Assembly (NCBI RefSeq): GCF_016808335.1
Contig: NC_053150.1
Location: 46,899,607 to 46,963,606, forward strand
Length of the DNA: 64,000 nucleotides
Source: Panicum virgatum
Lineage: Eukaryota > Streptophyta > Magnoliopsida > Poales > Poaceae
Direction: 5' to 3'
Below the pieces are notes generated by a model that saw only the letters and a list, made by a program, of their open reading frames with translations, searched no databases and was not told the origin of the DNA. Positions 1-12,043 of this stretch are shown piece after piece. Position 1 is the first letter of the stretch; each line of letters starts with the position of its first letter. The translations under genes were made by a program, and so were the position numbers.

Positions 1-1347
1 CGGCCTTGTAGGCTTGCAGGTCATTCGGCCCATCCCCAGTACCCACCACGCAGAAGCAACAGAAACCCAGGACCCCAAACAAAAAACCTCCGCAGCGGTT
101 CAGATAAGGCGGTCGCCGGCTCGCCGCCACCGTCCCTGCTCTCGCGCCGCACTCCAACCGGCCCCGGGGCCGCTTCGGGCTGGATCTAGGGTTGCGTGGG
201 GAGGAGTTATGGAAGCCCCCGCCGCGATGGACGCGGAGGACGATGACGCCCGCGGCTTCAAGGCCGTCTTCACCGCCGCCGGCGAGGAGTTGCTCCAGGG
301 GCGCATGCGGGAGAAGCTGCGGGAGTTCAGGAGGAGCGAGAGCGACCCCGAAGGCCTCCTCCTGGTACGTTGCCGCCGCTCGCCGGCTCGATTTCCTCTG
401 TGTCAACACAGATTCGCTTGTGTGAGATAACATGTTCCTGCATGCTTGTGTGAGATGGCTGGAACCACTAATGTAATGTGGTCAGATAACATGTTCATGC
501 ATGCTTGTGTGAGATAGCTGGATGTTTTTTTGTTGTTGTTTTTGTTGCTGTTGTTTCTGTTTGGTATGATTGTTGCCTATTTGTTTCTATTTTGTGTGGC
601 CCTGCTTGGGTGAACTCAGCAAATGCTATGGAGTGGTGGACGATACGCACTAAACTATTGTGTTATCATGTGTGAAATATACTCATGTAGCCTCCTCTTA
701 GCTGAGAAACCCTTCCTCTCAGTGCAATAATTTTCAAATCAGGATGAGATAGTAGGGAGAAGTGTGCGATGGCTCGAGTCTTTCTTTCCCTGTGTGGGAT
801 GATTTCTGTCCATTTGTTTCAATTTAGTGTGGCCCTGCTTAGGTGAACTCAGCATATTTAATCGACTGGTGGACTATATGCACCATTCTGTTCTGTTATC
901 ATGTGTGAAACATACTCTTCTTAATTGAGAAGACCCTTCTCTTTTTAACTGATACCAACTTTATCAAAGTTTAGGTCTTATTTGTTGCTGCTTGTGTACC
1001 TAATACTTGTCCTTGGATATGCTAATTTGTTTGTGATTTAGTTCTGCCTCAATTAGAATCAATGAATTTGGAGTGGAAAGGTGTTCATGTTGTCTGTTCC
1101 TCTGTGGTTTTTTTTATGCAACTGAGGATGCAATACTTTTTGAAACACATTAGACTGTAGATATAAATGATTTTCCTATCCTTTCATGCCAGTATATGCT
1201 ATGAATCTTTACTACCTTTTTTTTGCATTTCACCACAATCTGTACTATTTATGTACATTTAGCTCAAAACCTATACTAGTAGTACTCAAGAGTGCCCCAG
1301 AAAACAGATCTGCATGCAGTGTCTGTGGCAAAGCAAAGGGGAAAGGA
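1..1347 (+). pseudogene. Truncated tandem duplicate of the 5' end of the RRM gene (promoter, exon 1, part of intron 1)
   Basis: This segment repeats the 5' part of the full gene found at 13294-22986. Bases 45-130 match the promoter and 5' UTR near 13010-13215, and exon 1 matches at 209-364. The following intron-like sequence (about 420-1347) matches about 14600-15490 with scattered substitutions and indels. The copy lacks the 949-bp MITE present in intron 1 of the full gene, and similarity stops at about 1347. No later exons follow, so it cannot encode the whole protein. The motif cggccttgtaggc at the very start recurs at about 3200, which suggests that the duplication unit ends near 3194. 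A transcript from this copy is possible but nothing shows one. Confidence 0.75.
209..364 (+). CDS. Exon 1 of the truncated duplicate (partial gene)
   Basis: The reading frame starts at ATG 209 and runs 52 codons to a GT donor at 365 (Ggtacgt). It is nearly identical to exon 1 of the intact gene. It carries two extra residues in the segment after FRRS, and the same donor sequence follows. Both copies share the short upstream context gaggagttATGG. No matching exon 2 exists before the sequence turns into transposon debris, so this is an orphan first exon and probably a pseudogene. A short read-through ORF past the donor is the only product it could make without downstream exons. Confidence 0.6.
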
Positions 1348-1436
1348 CTTATGAAAGAAGGCATCCCAGGGTTAGGAACCGTCGGTTCTATCCCAAATTC
1401 AAGGATTGCATAGGGGCTATAGATGGCACTCACATT
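1348..1436 (+). mobile_element. PIF/Harbinger transposase fragment
   Basis: The + frame reads FYPKFKDCIGAIDGTHI. This matches the region around the first catalytic aspartate of Harbinger (HARBI1-type) nucleases, where GAIDGTHI is typical. Only about 30 codons remain, joined directly to the broken intron-1 duplicate on the left and to CACTA-like sequence on the right. It is a relic, not a gene. Confidence 0.55.
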
Positions 1437-1690
1437 CACTATGTAAGAAACCAACAAAGGAGACACAATCATAGAAGACGCGGAGTTAATCCATGTCTCC
1501 TATGATATATAGGAGATGCGGATTGACAAACCACGTCTCCTATATGTACGCTTCCAGCACCAAAAAGTGATCCACATCTCCTATGTACCCATATAGGAGA
1601 CGTGGATGGGCAACCCGCGTCTCTTATAATGGGGTGGCGGTTACAGGGGACGCGTTGAAGAAAACACGTCTCCAATCAATTCTCTCGAAC
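1437..1690. mobile_element. CACTA-like terminal fragment with subterminal repeats
   Basis: The stretch opens with CACTATGTAAGAAACC and then contains many alternating copies of a short unit in both orientations, such as ggagacgcgg, ccacgtctcc and aggagatgcgg. CACTA (En/Spm) elements typically begin with CACTA and carry subterminal repeats of this kind. It interrupts the Harbinger fragment. The opposite end was not found, so this may be a partial element. Confidence 0.4.
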
Positions 1691-3194
1691 ATGAAAAATT
1701 TCTAAAGTTCAGTTAACCGTGACACTCGCGTCCACCATCCTCCATCTCCGGTATCTCCACCCTGTTGTCCATACGACTGTGCCTCGCCTCTCCCCCTCGT
1801 CGGCGGCGACTTACCTCCCTCCCTGCCGTCCCTGCATCACTCACCTCACATCTGACTCCTTCCGTTCTCGATTCCTTCCACTCGACCCCACGTCCCCACC
1901 TCACCCCAAGCAGGGGAAGCGTCGCGAGCCCTACCCCTACTCCTAGCCATGGCGACTGCCGCCTCTAACTCGTCAACGCCTGGGCTCTCCTCATGGTCCT
2001 TGTCACAGGGCGATGGGAGTGGGGACGTGCCGCCGCAGCGCTGCCCCCACGTGTCGGCTTCTCCGAATAGTGCTAGGTGAGCACCTCCTCTCCTTCTGGA
2101 TCGTGGATTTGCAGATCTAGGTGCTGCAGGACCAGGACCCTCTCCCGCGTCGTGGATACAGGCGGTGCGAGGTGCTCCTCCTCCCTCCCTTAATCAAGCT
2201 GCACGGCATGCCTAGGGCAGCGTTCCATCTCAACTCTCCCCTCTGACCCTCCCACGAGGCAAGGATGCAGCGCTCCTTCTCAGCTTGAAGAATGTGTGCG
2301 CAATATCCATGTTCTTCCCTTCCGGCTCCAGCTCCTCTGTTTGTTTGGAATGAATTGAAACTGACGCGCAAGGTGTTTGCTCTTATGCCCCAGCTGAATC
2401 CCAGCAAGTCCTGCAACAATGATGTCCCCATCGTGCTCATCGACATGCATTGCTTACTTTCCTTGTTACTTTGTCTGTGCTATGAAATTGTTAGTGAACT
2501 GCTTTGATACCATAATCAAACCATTATTATGAAGTCAGTTTGCTTGGATAATCAAATACATCTCACGTTCCTAGTAGCACTTCACATTGTGATGCAGCAT
2601 GTCCTTAGATTTCAGTGGGATCACTTTTCTTATACTTTCTCCCTTCATGCAGCTTCATTTTGCGCAGCATTTCTCTGTTGATGACAGCCCATGAATCAGT
2701 CTTTCCAAAAACCATAAGGCATCATCTCACATAAGGTATTCAATTCTCTTGTGCCCTCTGTCTGCTTCATCACACATCTTTGATTTCCATGAATCACAAA
2801 ATTCCATTTGCTTACAATTGCTAACATAACAAACAATAAACTAATGTAATGGTATGGTAGTTGTCTTTAGTTCCCTTGCACTTTTGCTAACAAATTAGTT
2901 TGTGCAGCTGCTATTGGTACAGACCCCAACAAAAATTGGTCTTAGGTGGAGTATGCTTTGGTTATTCTGTTTTATATATTGCCTAGCTACATTTTGGTGG
3001 ACTTATCATCTCTCCTGATATCTGATATTCTGATGCATGTTACTAGGAACAGGATCTTGAGGGAACCAGGGACAAAAGTCAATCTTGGATATTAGATATG
3101 GCGGGACGACTTGACGGCGAGAGCGGAAAAATGTAGAGGCCGGGTGCTTTTCGGGAGTAGTGCTGTATTGAGGCCCAGTAGTGGCCCTTTTGCG
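1691..3194. other. Unassigned sequence, no supported gene
   Basis: No open frame here has recognisable similarity or plausible gene structure. An ATG-led frame near 1948 is short and GC-rich. The 3' part (about 3090-3194) appears to be upstream flank of the duplicated locus, because the promoter-proximal motif at the window start recurs at about 3200. Confidence 0.4.
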
Positions 3195-3349
3195 TTTCGG
3201 CCTTGTAGGCCTGCAGACCATTCGGCCTAACCCCTTTGTTTGTAACTTGGATTCAGTGTTTCTTTTAGGAAAAAGTTCTTCCGGTCTCCATCAACTATTG
3301 GCATTATTGCCATTGTTCGATTTACCTCCTTCAACTAGAAAACCGAATG

Positions 3350-3643
3350 CGAATTGGCTTGTAGTCCAATAGTAGGATGGTCCAGTGGGACGCTACCCAC
3401 CAGGGTTCAAATCCTGGTGCTCGCACCTTTTCCTAGGATTTACCTGTGTTACACGTTAAGTGGTAAGCGACGTTCCCGTCGACGACGATGCGCCAGTGGT
3501 GACTTCGAGAATCTTCAGATCTGCCGGTGCTCAATCCTTCGGATGTGCTCATAGGGGTAGGGTTTGCGTGCGTGTATTTATAGGGTGTGAGTGTGCGTGC
3601 ATGTTGTGGGCGTCTTCATTGTACTGTGTGATTCTAAAAAAAA
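3350..3643 (+). mobile_element. SINE (tRNA-derived) with A/B boxes, poly-A tail and 16-bp target-site duplication
   Basis: A tRNA-like head contains an A-box-like stretch (about 3375-3392) and a B box ggttcaaatcc at 3404-3414. The body resembles grass SINEs (OsSN/ZmSINE type), with the familiar cgacgacgatgcg and tgtactgtgtg segments. It ends in a run of A at 3636-3643. The target-site duplication actagaaaaccgaatg is perfect at 3334-3349 and 3644-3659. The insertion lies in the left arm of the fold-back element and is therefore younger than it. Confidence 0.9.
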
Positions 3644-4756
3644 ACTAGAAAACCGAATGTTTGTGCTCCCTGAATTATTGAAACCGGCCGATTTTCCTCC
3701 CTAGGTGATTTTCAAAACAGTTTTGACTAATGTGGCACCGTGTCAGCTGTCCTTCGTGGCACCACGTCAGTCATAAGGAAGGTAAATTGAACTTTCACAA
3801 TAATTCAAGGTAAGTTCACAATAATTCAGGGTGGTCCATTAGATTTTACAAAAAAATTATAGAAATATTTTTTAAAAAATATAAATATTTCTAAAATAAA
3901 TATACATTTTAAAATACCATTATTTAACATTATAAACTCATAGAAAGTTTATTTTAAGTTAGACAAATATGAACTATCGTGCAAATTTAAAAGATGATTA
4001 ATTAAATCCAATTATTGGCAAATTAATCTAGGGTTAGTTGGATCCATGCCACTCCAATTTCTTGAAATTGGATCTCATGTTGAAAATCATGCCATTGAGT
4101 GGCATGATTTTCAACATGACACCCAATTTCACGGAGTTGTGGTGGCATGAATCGAATTTTCCCATTAATCTATGGCTGTTTTGATAGCCATCAATCCTTG
4201 ATAAATTTTATATCCACAAATCTTTTCATTAAACGGGTGAGTTTTAGTGCTCCTCTCCTCATTGCCACCCATTGCCCTTGTCGTTCTTACAACATGGCTG
4301 TCGAGTCTCGGTCGCCTCTGCCACCTACTCTCGGTCAGAGCCACAGGCCGCTACTAGCCACGCCACGCCTCTGTATGTGTGCGCACTAGCCCAGGCATGC
4401 TCGAGCGCCACCACGCAGCCGCCGGTGAGAGCACCGACCGCCGAAATCGCGTATCCCAGCGTGTGCCCTGCTCTGCAGTACATACATGGAAGGAAGAAAA
4501 GAATAGAATCTTTTATAAGGTTCCAATACAATTCTACGACTTATTGTGAATAGTAGTGCATAGTACCGATGCATAGGGGACGAGGAAATGAATATCTACA
4601 ACATTTTTATTCTACTAGAAAAATATTTATATTTTTATAAATAATATTTTACAATTTTTATAAAGCCTGATGGACCCCCTGAATTATCATGAAAATTCAA
4701 TTTATCTCTCTTGGGGCTGACGTGGTGCCATGTAGGACAATTGGCGCGGCACCACG

Positions 4757-7700
4757 TGTGGCAAAACTCCCCAATTTATCCCGGCTTAAGAGCGCCAGAT
4801 CACCTTTTTACAAAGATAACTCGTTATCACTCTTACGACGGAACAAATCTGGTAGTCCATCGGGTTTCACCCGAATCATCCACCGTACAACTATGTCTCA
4901 GATAAGAGTACAGGATCATTTTGCATTGGAGCATCAAATATTACACACATGCGTTCCATATAGATCATAAAACAAGATAAGAGTTATTACATAACAAGCA
5001 CAACTTTTAATGCATGCTAGGACTATAGAGTTTCATATGCGTAGATCCTACGGTCGTAGGGTTGGTTAACATGCATGTCTTATTTCACATGAGTTTATAA
5101 AAACATCCGGAGGTGTATGGACTCAATATACACTCCGGGTCTTGAGGTCTTGAAATCTTGACTTCCGGGCTCCTCCTGTAGCAGCTGAACACACACAAGC
5201 ACAAACACTGAGTACAAAAGGTACTCAGCAAGACTGACCCGACTAACCAGTATAAATATATAGGTTTCAAGGATATGCAAAGGCTTGTTGGGTGGACTGG
5301 TTTGTTTGATGAAAACATTTGGACTTACTAGATACTAACTTTTATTCAATCAGATCCAATTACTAATTAAAGCGAAAGATAAACTTTAGTTATCGCATTC
5401 TTCAAGATACTTCTAGGTTCAGCAAACCATAACTTTTATCAAGGTTGCATCGTACTTACTTTACGATGTTTAAGCGAGATCAAGCGATATTCATAACCGA
5501 GAAGTGCGGCGATTCGAATCGATTATACACCCTGCAGGGGATCCATGATCACACATCACGTACGCGTTCCCGGGGTGGACCATACGTGGCAACCTTTGAC
5601 GAGGAAGAACTAGATCCTGAACCGAGCTTACCCAGACCCGGGTTCGCACCCCCGTGAAGGACCCCTCGCCAGGCCTGATATCAACACGGGTTTCAGGCTA
5701 CGGCCCCGCCACCAATTCGACGTTGAGTGGGGTAATACTCGGTTCAAGAATCTAGGTCAACCAAGTTACATCGGCTTACCTGTCCCATTCAGCCGGCATG
5801 CGAATTTTAGTGCGTTGAATACTTGATCAAGATTATTTCTTTCTTTGGAAGCGAGGACAAAATCAGAACTCCTTTTCTGTTCTGCATTCAACGACCACCA
5901 TACGTCTCCTAGATTTCCTTGATTGAATGGAGTGAATCTTTTGCTAGTATCTTGACTATTATTGCTTTTAAAGTAGTAAACTTTTAGACAACTGGATTCA
6001 ATCTAAACTAGTTGAAAGGTGGTATAGATGTCCTTAAGTCAAGGAAGTTAAAACATGCATAAGATGGGTATTCAAACAACTCCTAGACTTAAGAATTCAA
6101 ATGCAGTAGTAAATAATAACATAATTTAATTAATTAAAATTAGTAGCGCGTAGATGCTCCGGTGCTTGCCTTGTTCTTTCTGGGAAGTGAATGAAGCTTT
6201 GACTCAGAGACTCTAGACGTGAAGACTCTAGACGTGATTGGTCTTGATTAACTTCCTTTCTTCTCTCCTGAAATCCACGGACGATGGCCCGATGAACTCG
6301 ACTGACGACCTCGACTTCAAGCTCTAAGCGTATGATATGCAAAGTTAGTGCATGCAAAATGTTTTAGAAAATGGATCACAACTTTCCATCTCGATAAAGT
6401 TGCAATCCAACCCTAATTACCCTTCTACAAACCTTAACACATTTTTATCCTAATTATTTAAACCTTAAATAAATTTTGAACAATTAATTAGGGTCATTTG
6501 AATTATTCTACTTAAGAAAAACTTTAATTTCCCATTTATTATTATTCCTAATTATTTCTAACAATGGGTTAAGAATTATCCAAATTTTATTATTAAACAA
6601 AATAAGGATTTAAGTATTTATTTAAATCCCTTAATAAATAAGGAAAAAAACCTTACTATTAGCTTAGGGCTTCATATTATTAATGCATAAAGGAAAAATA
6701 AAACAAACCTAAAAAAATTGGTTTGACTATTTTAGGATTTTCTATGATTTATGGAGTATAAAACAAGTTAATAGCACATAAAAGAAATCTAAACTTTAGT
6801 TTTACACAAAAAACCCCCTTGGACTTCCTAACTATTTCAACTCTACTCTTCCCTCTCTCTTACTCTCTTACACGTGGGTCTAGTCTTTTTTTTCTCCCCT
6901 CCTCCATCACAGCGCTCGGCCAGCGACGGCGAGCTTCGTCGGCATCCCAGGCTTACATAGCAAGCATGTCCACCTTGTTGACGACTAAAATTGGTATAGG
7001 CTAGACAAGGCTGGTCTGACCAGTACCCATAAGCGGTCTGATCGGTCGGTCCTGTTTTTGACCCGGCAAAGCGCCGGCCGGTCTGACCGGTTGGTCCGAT
7101 CGGTCAGACCGATCTATCCGGAATCCGAGTACAATTAGAATTTTTCATGGGTTTAGATCTGTAAATATGATTTCTTGCGGGATAAGTCCACCCACCCTAT
7201 TAATATAAAGGGTCACGGCGGATTGAGTCATCATCCAATCGATCAAACATAAAACTTTTATCTTTTTACTTTCTCTTGCCCTAACTTTTCCAATCTACTA
7301 TTTGATATTCCTTCTTCGTCTCTATGTCGATTGAGGGCGTTTTAGGTGGTCTGCCGACCCTAGAACAACCCTACATGCGCCTATCCCGACGGGTCTTCCC
7401 GGGCTAACATTCGTTGGTTTGTCGTCGTCCAAAAGTCCATCACCTTTCACTAAAATTTCTAGGCTTAACATTTTTTTTCAAGTCTTGAGCTGATTCTTAT
7501 TTTCTGCAAATTTTGAATCCTTCAAATAAATTCTTATCGTCTTCAAAACACTTGAACCATAGTTCTATTGCCAGCGAGACACTTTGTACTGTATTCTCAT
7601 GCTACCAATGGTTGACTTGCTTAGCAAAATTTTCAAATATAAGCTGTTAAACACGATCAAGTAGCCATTTTATCTTTTGAGGTAACTCATCAAATTTAAC

Positions 7701-7945
7701 CTTTTTCTGCTGAGATTTTGAATTCCATCCATCAAATTAGAGTGCCTTTTGTTGAAATCTGCTGTTTGACACTCTTCAGAAAATTTGACATTCGAACTTT
7801 TCAAATTTGGTTGAAGTTTGACCCAAATTTGACTTAGTTTGACTTTTCTTTATTCTTTTCCTCTCTTTATCTTATCTCTCATTTTTATTTTTTAACCATA
7901 GTCACTTAGGGTTAATCCATGCTAATAATAAGGTGGGTTGTCACA
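4757..7945 (-). mobile_element. Solo LTR of a Ty3/gypsy-like retrotransposon
   Basis: The element begins TGTGGCA and ends TGTCACA on the + strand, and is flanked by the perfect 5-bp duplication ccacg (4752-4756 and 7946-7950). It interrupts the right arm of the fold-back element exactly. At 3189 bp it has no gag or pol, so it is most likely a solo LTR left by recombination. On the minus strand it starts TGTGACA, like the chromodomain-type element at 51754. It shares that element's GAGTAC...GTACTC hairpin followed by a splice-acceptor-like CAG. A Tekay-like origin is inferred from these features. Confidence 0.75.
5208..5228. repeat. Perfect 8-bp stem-loop inside the solo LTR
   Basis: CTGAGTAC and GTACTCAG are separated by the loop AAAAG. 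An equivalent hairpin (GAGTAC, loop GTTT, GTACTC) lies at 54702-54717 in the other large LTR. In both elements a pyrimidine-rich tract ending in CAG follows within tens of bases on the sense strand of the LTR. Confidence 0.6.
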
Positions 7946-8111
7946 CCACGTCAGCCAAAACCGCTTTGAAGACCGTCTAGGAAGGTAAATCGGCCAGTTT
8001 CAATAGTTTGAGGAGCACATCCGATTTTCTATTTGAATAAGTAAATTAAATAATGACAATAGTTGAGGGAGGTCAGAATTTTTTTCTTTTTTCACACCAC
8101 TTGGATTCAGT

Positions 8112-8368
8112 CTAGGGTCCGGTAGCCTTTGCTTATTGAGGACTAATATAAAAACAACCCGTAGGATACGATAACCGTACGCGTAACAGTAGACGAGCTG
8201 CATTTCAGTTTTCTCTCCTGTTTATTAAAAATAAGTTGCATTTCAGTTTTCTTTAGCGAAAACCAGCTGGATTCTAACGAATTCGGCAAAAATAACCTGC
8301 ATTAGGTTCAAAAAAATCATGGCGCCTTAATTTTATTCTTTTTTTGTTGAAATGGAACGGAACGGTTG
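8112..8368. other. Unassigned spacer between two transposons
   Basis: This AT-rich sequence lies between the fold-back element and the hAT element. I see no gene. It probably represents original promoter-distal sequence of the downstream gene. Confidence 0.3.
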
Positions 8369-8510
8369 CTAGAGGGCAGGGTTCACCTTACCGACGGTAA
8401 AGCGATTTTTGCCAACTAGCGGTATCGGTAAACCGGCGGTAAATCGCCGGAAACCGCTAGAAACCGCTCGAAATAACACTTCAAATTCAAAAAACCGGTA
8501 ACCGTTGTGT

Positions 8511-8590
8511 ACCGACCGGTAATCGATGTTTACCGACCGGTAATCGATGTTTACCGACCGGTAATCGATGTTTACCGACCGGTAACCGTC
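8511..8590. repeat. 21-bp subterminal tandem repeat in the hAT element
   Basis: The unit accgaccggtaatcgatgttt occurs three times in tandem with a partial fourth copy, about 135 bp from the element end. Clustered short repeats in this position usually bind hAT transposase. Confidence 0.65.
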
Positions 8591-8929
8591 AGTTTTAACC
8601 GGTAAACACCATATGACTTTGGAAAATTAAAAATTTTGGCAGTATTTCACCGTAATTTTGTAAATATCATTACTGATGGTATATATTAAACAATTATATA
8701 ACATTTACACATACATAGAATAGAAGTTCATATCCATAAAAATAGAAATTCACATCCATAGTCCATATAGATCATCTCAACAATAGTCCATGCAAATCAT
8801 CACAACTACAGTCCATACAAGTCATCACAATCATAGTCCATACAAATCATCACAACCGTAGTCCTTACAAACCATCATCGTCAATATACATAATACATAG
8901 TAGTTCACACGATACATACCACATGGAGT

Positions 8930-11900
8930 TTATTCTTCAGTCTCATCCTGTTGATATGAGCTATTGCCATAGGCTCCATAGGCCCCATATGCGCCATAGG
9001 CACCATATGTCGCATATCCTTGAGCCTGCGTATTGAACGTGATGAAATTTTGATGAAACAATAAAAATAATACAAACTAGTTGCTAAACCGCCATTTACC
9101 TGCACATTGTAAGCATCTTGCATGTTGGTGCTTGTATAGCCAACATAGGGGGGTGGCAAATAGGGTACTCGATGTGATGATGGATATGCATATGGTTGGT
9201 CATATGGATAGTGTGGATAAGTATAGTCTGTGTTCACTGAGCTAGAGCTATCATCATCATGGGGAATAGAATGACGTGCACTGCTTCTAGTCTGTTGTTG
9301 TGAGCGAGGTGCACCATGATCCGTATCTTGTGTGGCATGAGTGAACTGGCTCTCCCCGGTAAACCTCATACCCTCTCCACCTCCAACTACATCATCACCC
9401 CCGCCACCTCCGCCTACATATCCCCCACTGCCAATCCCATCATCACTAGCATCGGTGCTGCTGTCGTCACCCCCATCATCATGATCATCATCATCACCGA
9501 CACTAGGATCAGGTGTGCTGTCATCTGTTCTAAATTCTTCCTCTTCAATGTCATCCTGTCTTTTTCCTTTCTTCCTTTGCCGATCCGATGGTCCAACACG
9601 TGTCTTCCTCTTACCAACATGTGTGTCACCAACAGTCTCTTCTGCCCATTCACGTACATCCAAATTCCGTAGCTCTGGAATATCACGTGCAATATCTGTA
9701 ATGATGGTGCTAGGAACTGGGGTGTCACTTAAATCAGAATCCTCATCCAAAGCCGGCGCTGCATTGGACCTCCCTAGCTCCATCCACTTGCGAATAACTG
9801 ATTGTTGCCTATACAATGAGAGGTCCATCATACCGGCAATAGGATCGAAGTCACTTGGCTCAGGTGTGGATTTAGCACGCTGGATACGAAGCCGAAGGTT
9901 GTAGTTGACAAACACCAATTTGTGGAGCTTCTTGTGACCCATCCTATTGCGTAGCTTTGTATGGATGAAGGCAAACGTACTCCAATTTCTTTCACATCCA
10001 CTTGAGGACACACATTGTGAGAGTAGACGCATCGCTGCCCTCTGAAGTGTTGGTGTATCTAATCCAAACATAGACCACCAACTAGCTGGCGAGGTGGAGC
10101 GATCCCTTGCCATCCTAATAGCTAAGTCGCTCCCAAATTCTCCATACTTCCTCCTGAAGTACTCATACTCCTAAAGTGCTTTGGTCGCTCTGGTTGTGTC
10201 AAACATCATTTCCATCCCCCTCTTCATATCTCCCAGTACACCGTCCGTCACTCCACTTACATAATTGACATATGGATGGAGTGTACAAGCAGCTTGCACA
10301 TATGTGCCCATCATCACAGTAACCAGCCTTCGAGCGATGATATCATTTGTGATCTTTCGAAAACGGGCCTCATCATGAGCAAATTTGCTTGCATATGTTT
10401 GCCTTGTGTTTTGATATTCCATGAGCACTCCTCCCAAAGTTGGAGTCTTGTCATGATCAGCAAATCTCAAAAAAATGTATAGAGGCTCAACATCATCAAT
10501 AACACTCTGCATGGCATTCCACCAGTCAAGTGCTGTGAGAGACCGAAATGCATACTGACCTTCAGGTGACTTGAAATGGCGTGAATTTCTGAATTCTGGA
10601 GACACCATCCATGCCATGAATTGATCCTTCTTCCTCAAAAAGGTCTCTAGAAACATGTAATTGGTGCCAAATCTAGTTGCATTCCATTTAACCAACTCAC
10701 CTCCTATGGCTTTACTCATCATGGCATGTAGACTGTTCGAATTGTACATCCAGCTGCATATCCTCTGGGCACTTTTGATCATTGCATCGTGCTCAGGCCA
10801 TTTCCCTATATCCTTCAACATGAGGTTGATGGTGTGTGCAAGACATGGCTGCCACACGATATGGTTGTACTCCTCATGCAACAACGCACATGCCTTCTTG
10901 AAGTTTGAGCCATTATCTGTGACAATCTGCACAACATTTTCGGGCCCAACATCACGTACAATTTTTTTGATCTCCTGCATGTGATAGCAAAATATAAGAT
11001 TCAAGCATTATGAAGAAATGTACATCATCCCATGGTCTTGTGAGTTGTGAACATACCGTTAGCAAGAATGCATGGTCTTGAACCACACCAGTTGCATCGA
11101 CAGACTTCCAAAAGTACATCATCCCATTGCTATAAATTAAGAAGTTGACGACACTGTTACGACTTACACCGGTCCAAGAATCACACATAATTGTCAGACC
11201 ATGTTGTGGCCACTCTTCCTTCCACTTCTCTATCTCCTTTTCAATCTCAGTTATAGTAGCGTCCAAGTACTTGCCATCTATCTCCTTGCCAGTTGGCAGC
11301 TGGACACCAACTCCTGCATTAGAACAACGTATTAGCTCAATATTTTGATTTATGTATACTCCTGCATTACAAGAACACATTAGCTCACCTTGGTTTTGTG
11401 TCTCTATGATGGCTGCCCTGAAATAGGGGTCATCCACTTTCCTACCAGGTATACCAAGTGCATGCAGTGCCTTTGCCCAAGCTTTTCCCACCCTTTCCTT
11501 CGCACTCCTACCCTTGTTGGTCCATGGTCCAGTATCTATCCTTGACTGCCGCGGTCCAGAGACAGTCGCTAGGTGGAAATCTCTAAGTCTTTGAGGGATC
11601 TGTGTGTGACTCCTCGTCAATCTTGGGCCACCTCCTGAACCAGAGCCACCACCCCTCTCATACCGTGGACCGGCCTTCTGCTGAAATTGAAACTCCTGAC
11701 ATGATTGATGTAGGGCCTCTTGCATATCTGGATCATCTTCCTCATCTTCCAAGTGCACATAACTACTTCTAGCTGCCTCATCGGCCCTCATCTTTGACCG
11801 CTCCCTTTCCATCCTTTTGCCTCTGATCCTGTCAAGCTCACGGTTAAAAAACGTCTTCACTTCAAGAGGGACCGAAGGACAGTCCTTCGCATCCTTCCCA

Positions 11901-12043
11901 CGTTGCGCCAAATGCTCCTTAAGCCTTATTGCTCCTCCCCCATTCCTCTGTTGATGGCAATAGTTGCACTTCCATCCATTACCTCTCTTCTCTCCATGCT
12001 CCCACACCGGATCCACAATTTGCCTACAACCACGATACAACAA
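8930..12043 (-). pseudogene. hAT transposase (zf-BED, DUF659, hAT dimerisation), one internal stop
   Basis: Likely exons on the minus strand are about 12024-11389, 11313-11057, 10974-9100 and 9025-8930; all three introns are 74-82 nt with GT-AG ends. The 5' end is unresolved: the first exon seems to start after a splice acceptor at about 12024, so an upstream exon is expected. The domain order is a BED zinc finger (CNYC...H at the start), DUF659 with the catalytic aspartates in MCDSWTG and VTDNGSNF, a CLAH segment, and a C-terminal dimerisation region with CERNWS containing the expected glutamate. The last exon adds a tail of repeated YGA units. A TAG at 10171-10173 splits the frame inside an otherwise open 625-codon exon, where glutamine would be expected. 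As written, the protein would lose its dimerisation domain. Confidence 0.85.

Larger units (their letters stand above)
3258..8098. mobile_element. Fold-back (long inverted-repeat) DNA element, interrupted by a SINE and a solo LTR
   Basis: A perfect 13-bp direct repeat, acttggattcagt, flanks the element (3245-3257 and 8099-8111). The two ends are long imperfect inverted repeats. The left arm (about 3258-3960) corresponds to the reverse complement of the right arm, which is split into about 4560-4756 and 7951-8098. Shared blocks include tcaactattg, gaccggccgatt-like sequence and gacgtggtgcca. Removing the solo LTR (4757-7945) makes the two right-arm pieces collinear with the left arm. Without its two insertions the element is about 1.4 kb. 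No transposase is present. Superfamily is uncertain; a 13-bp duplication is longer than the 9-11 bp usual for Mutator-like elements. Confidence 0.7.

Noticed and set aside
3363..3430. tRNA-like sequence with a B box
   Set aside because: No foldable complete tRNA; it is the head of a SINE with poly-A tail and target-site duplication.
6970..7410. Possible second small LTR nested inside the solo LTR (tgttgacgac start, ctaaca end)
   Set aside because: No matching target-site duplication could be found at either end.
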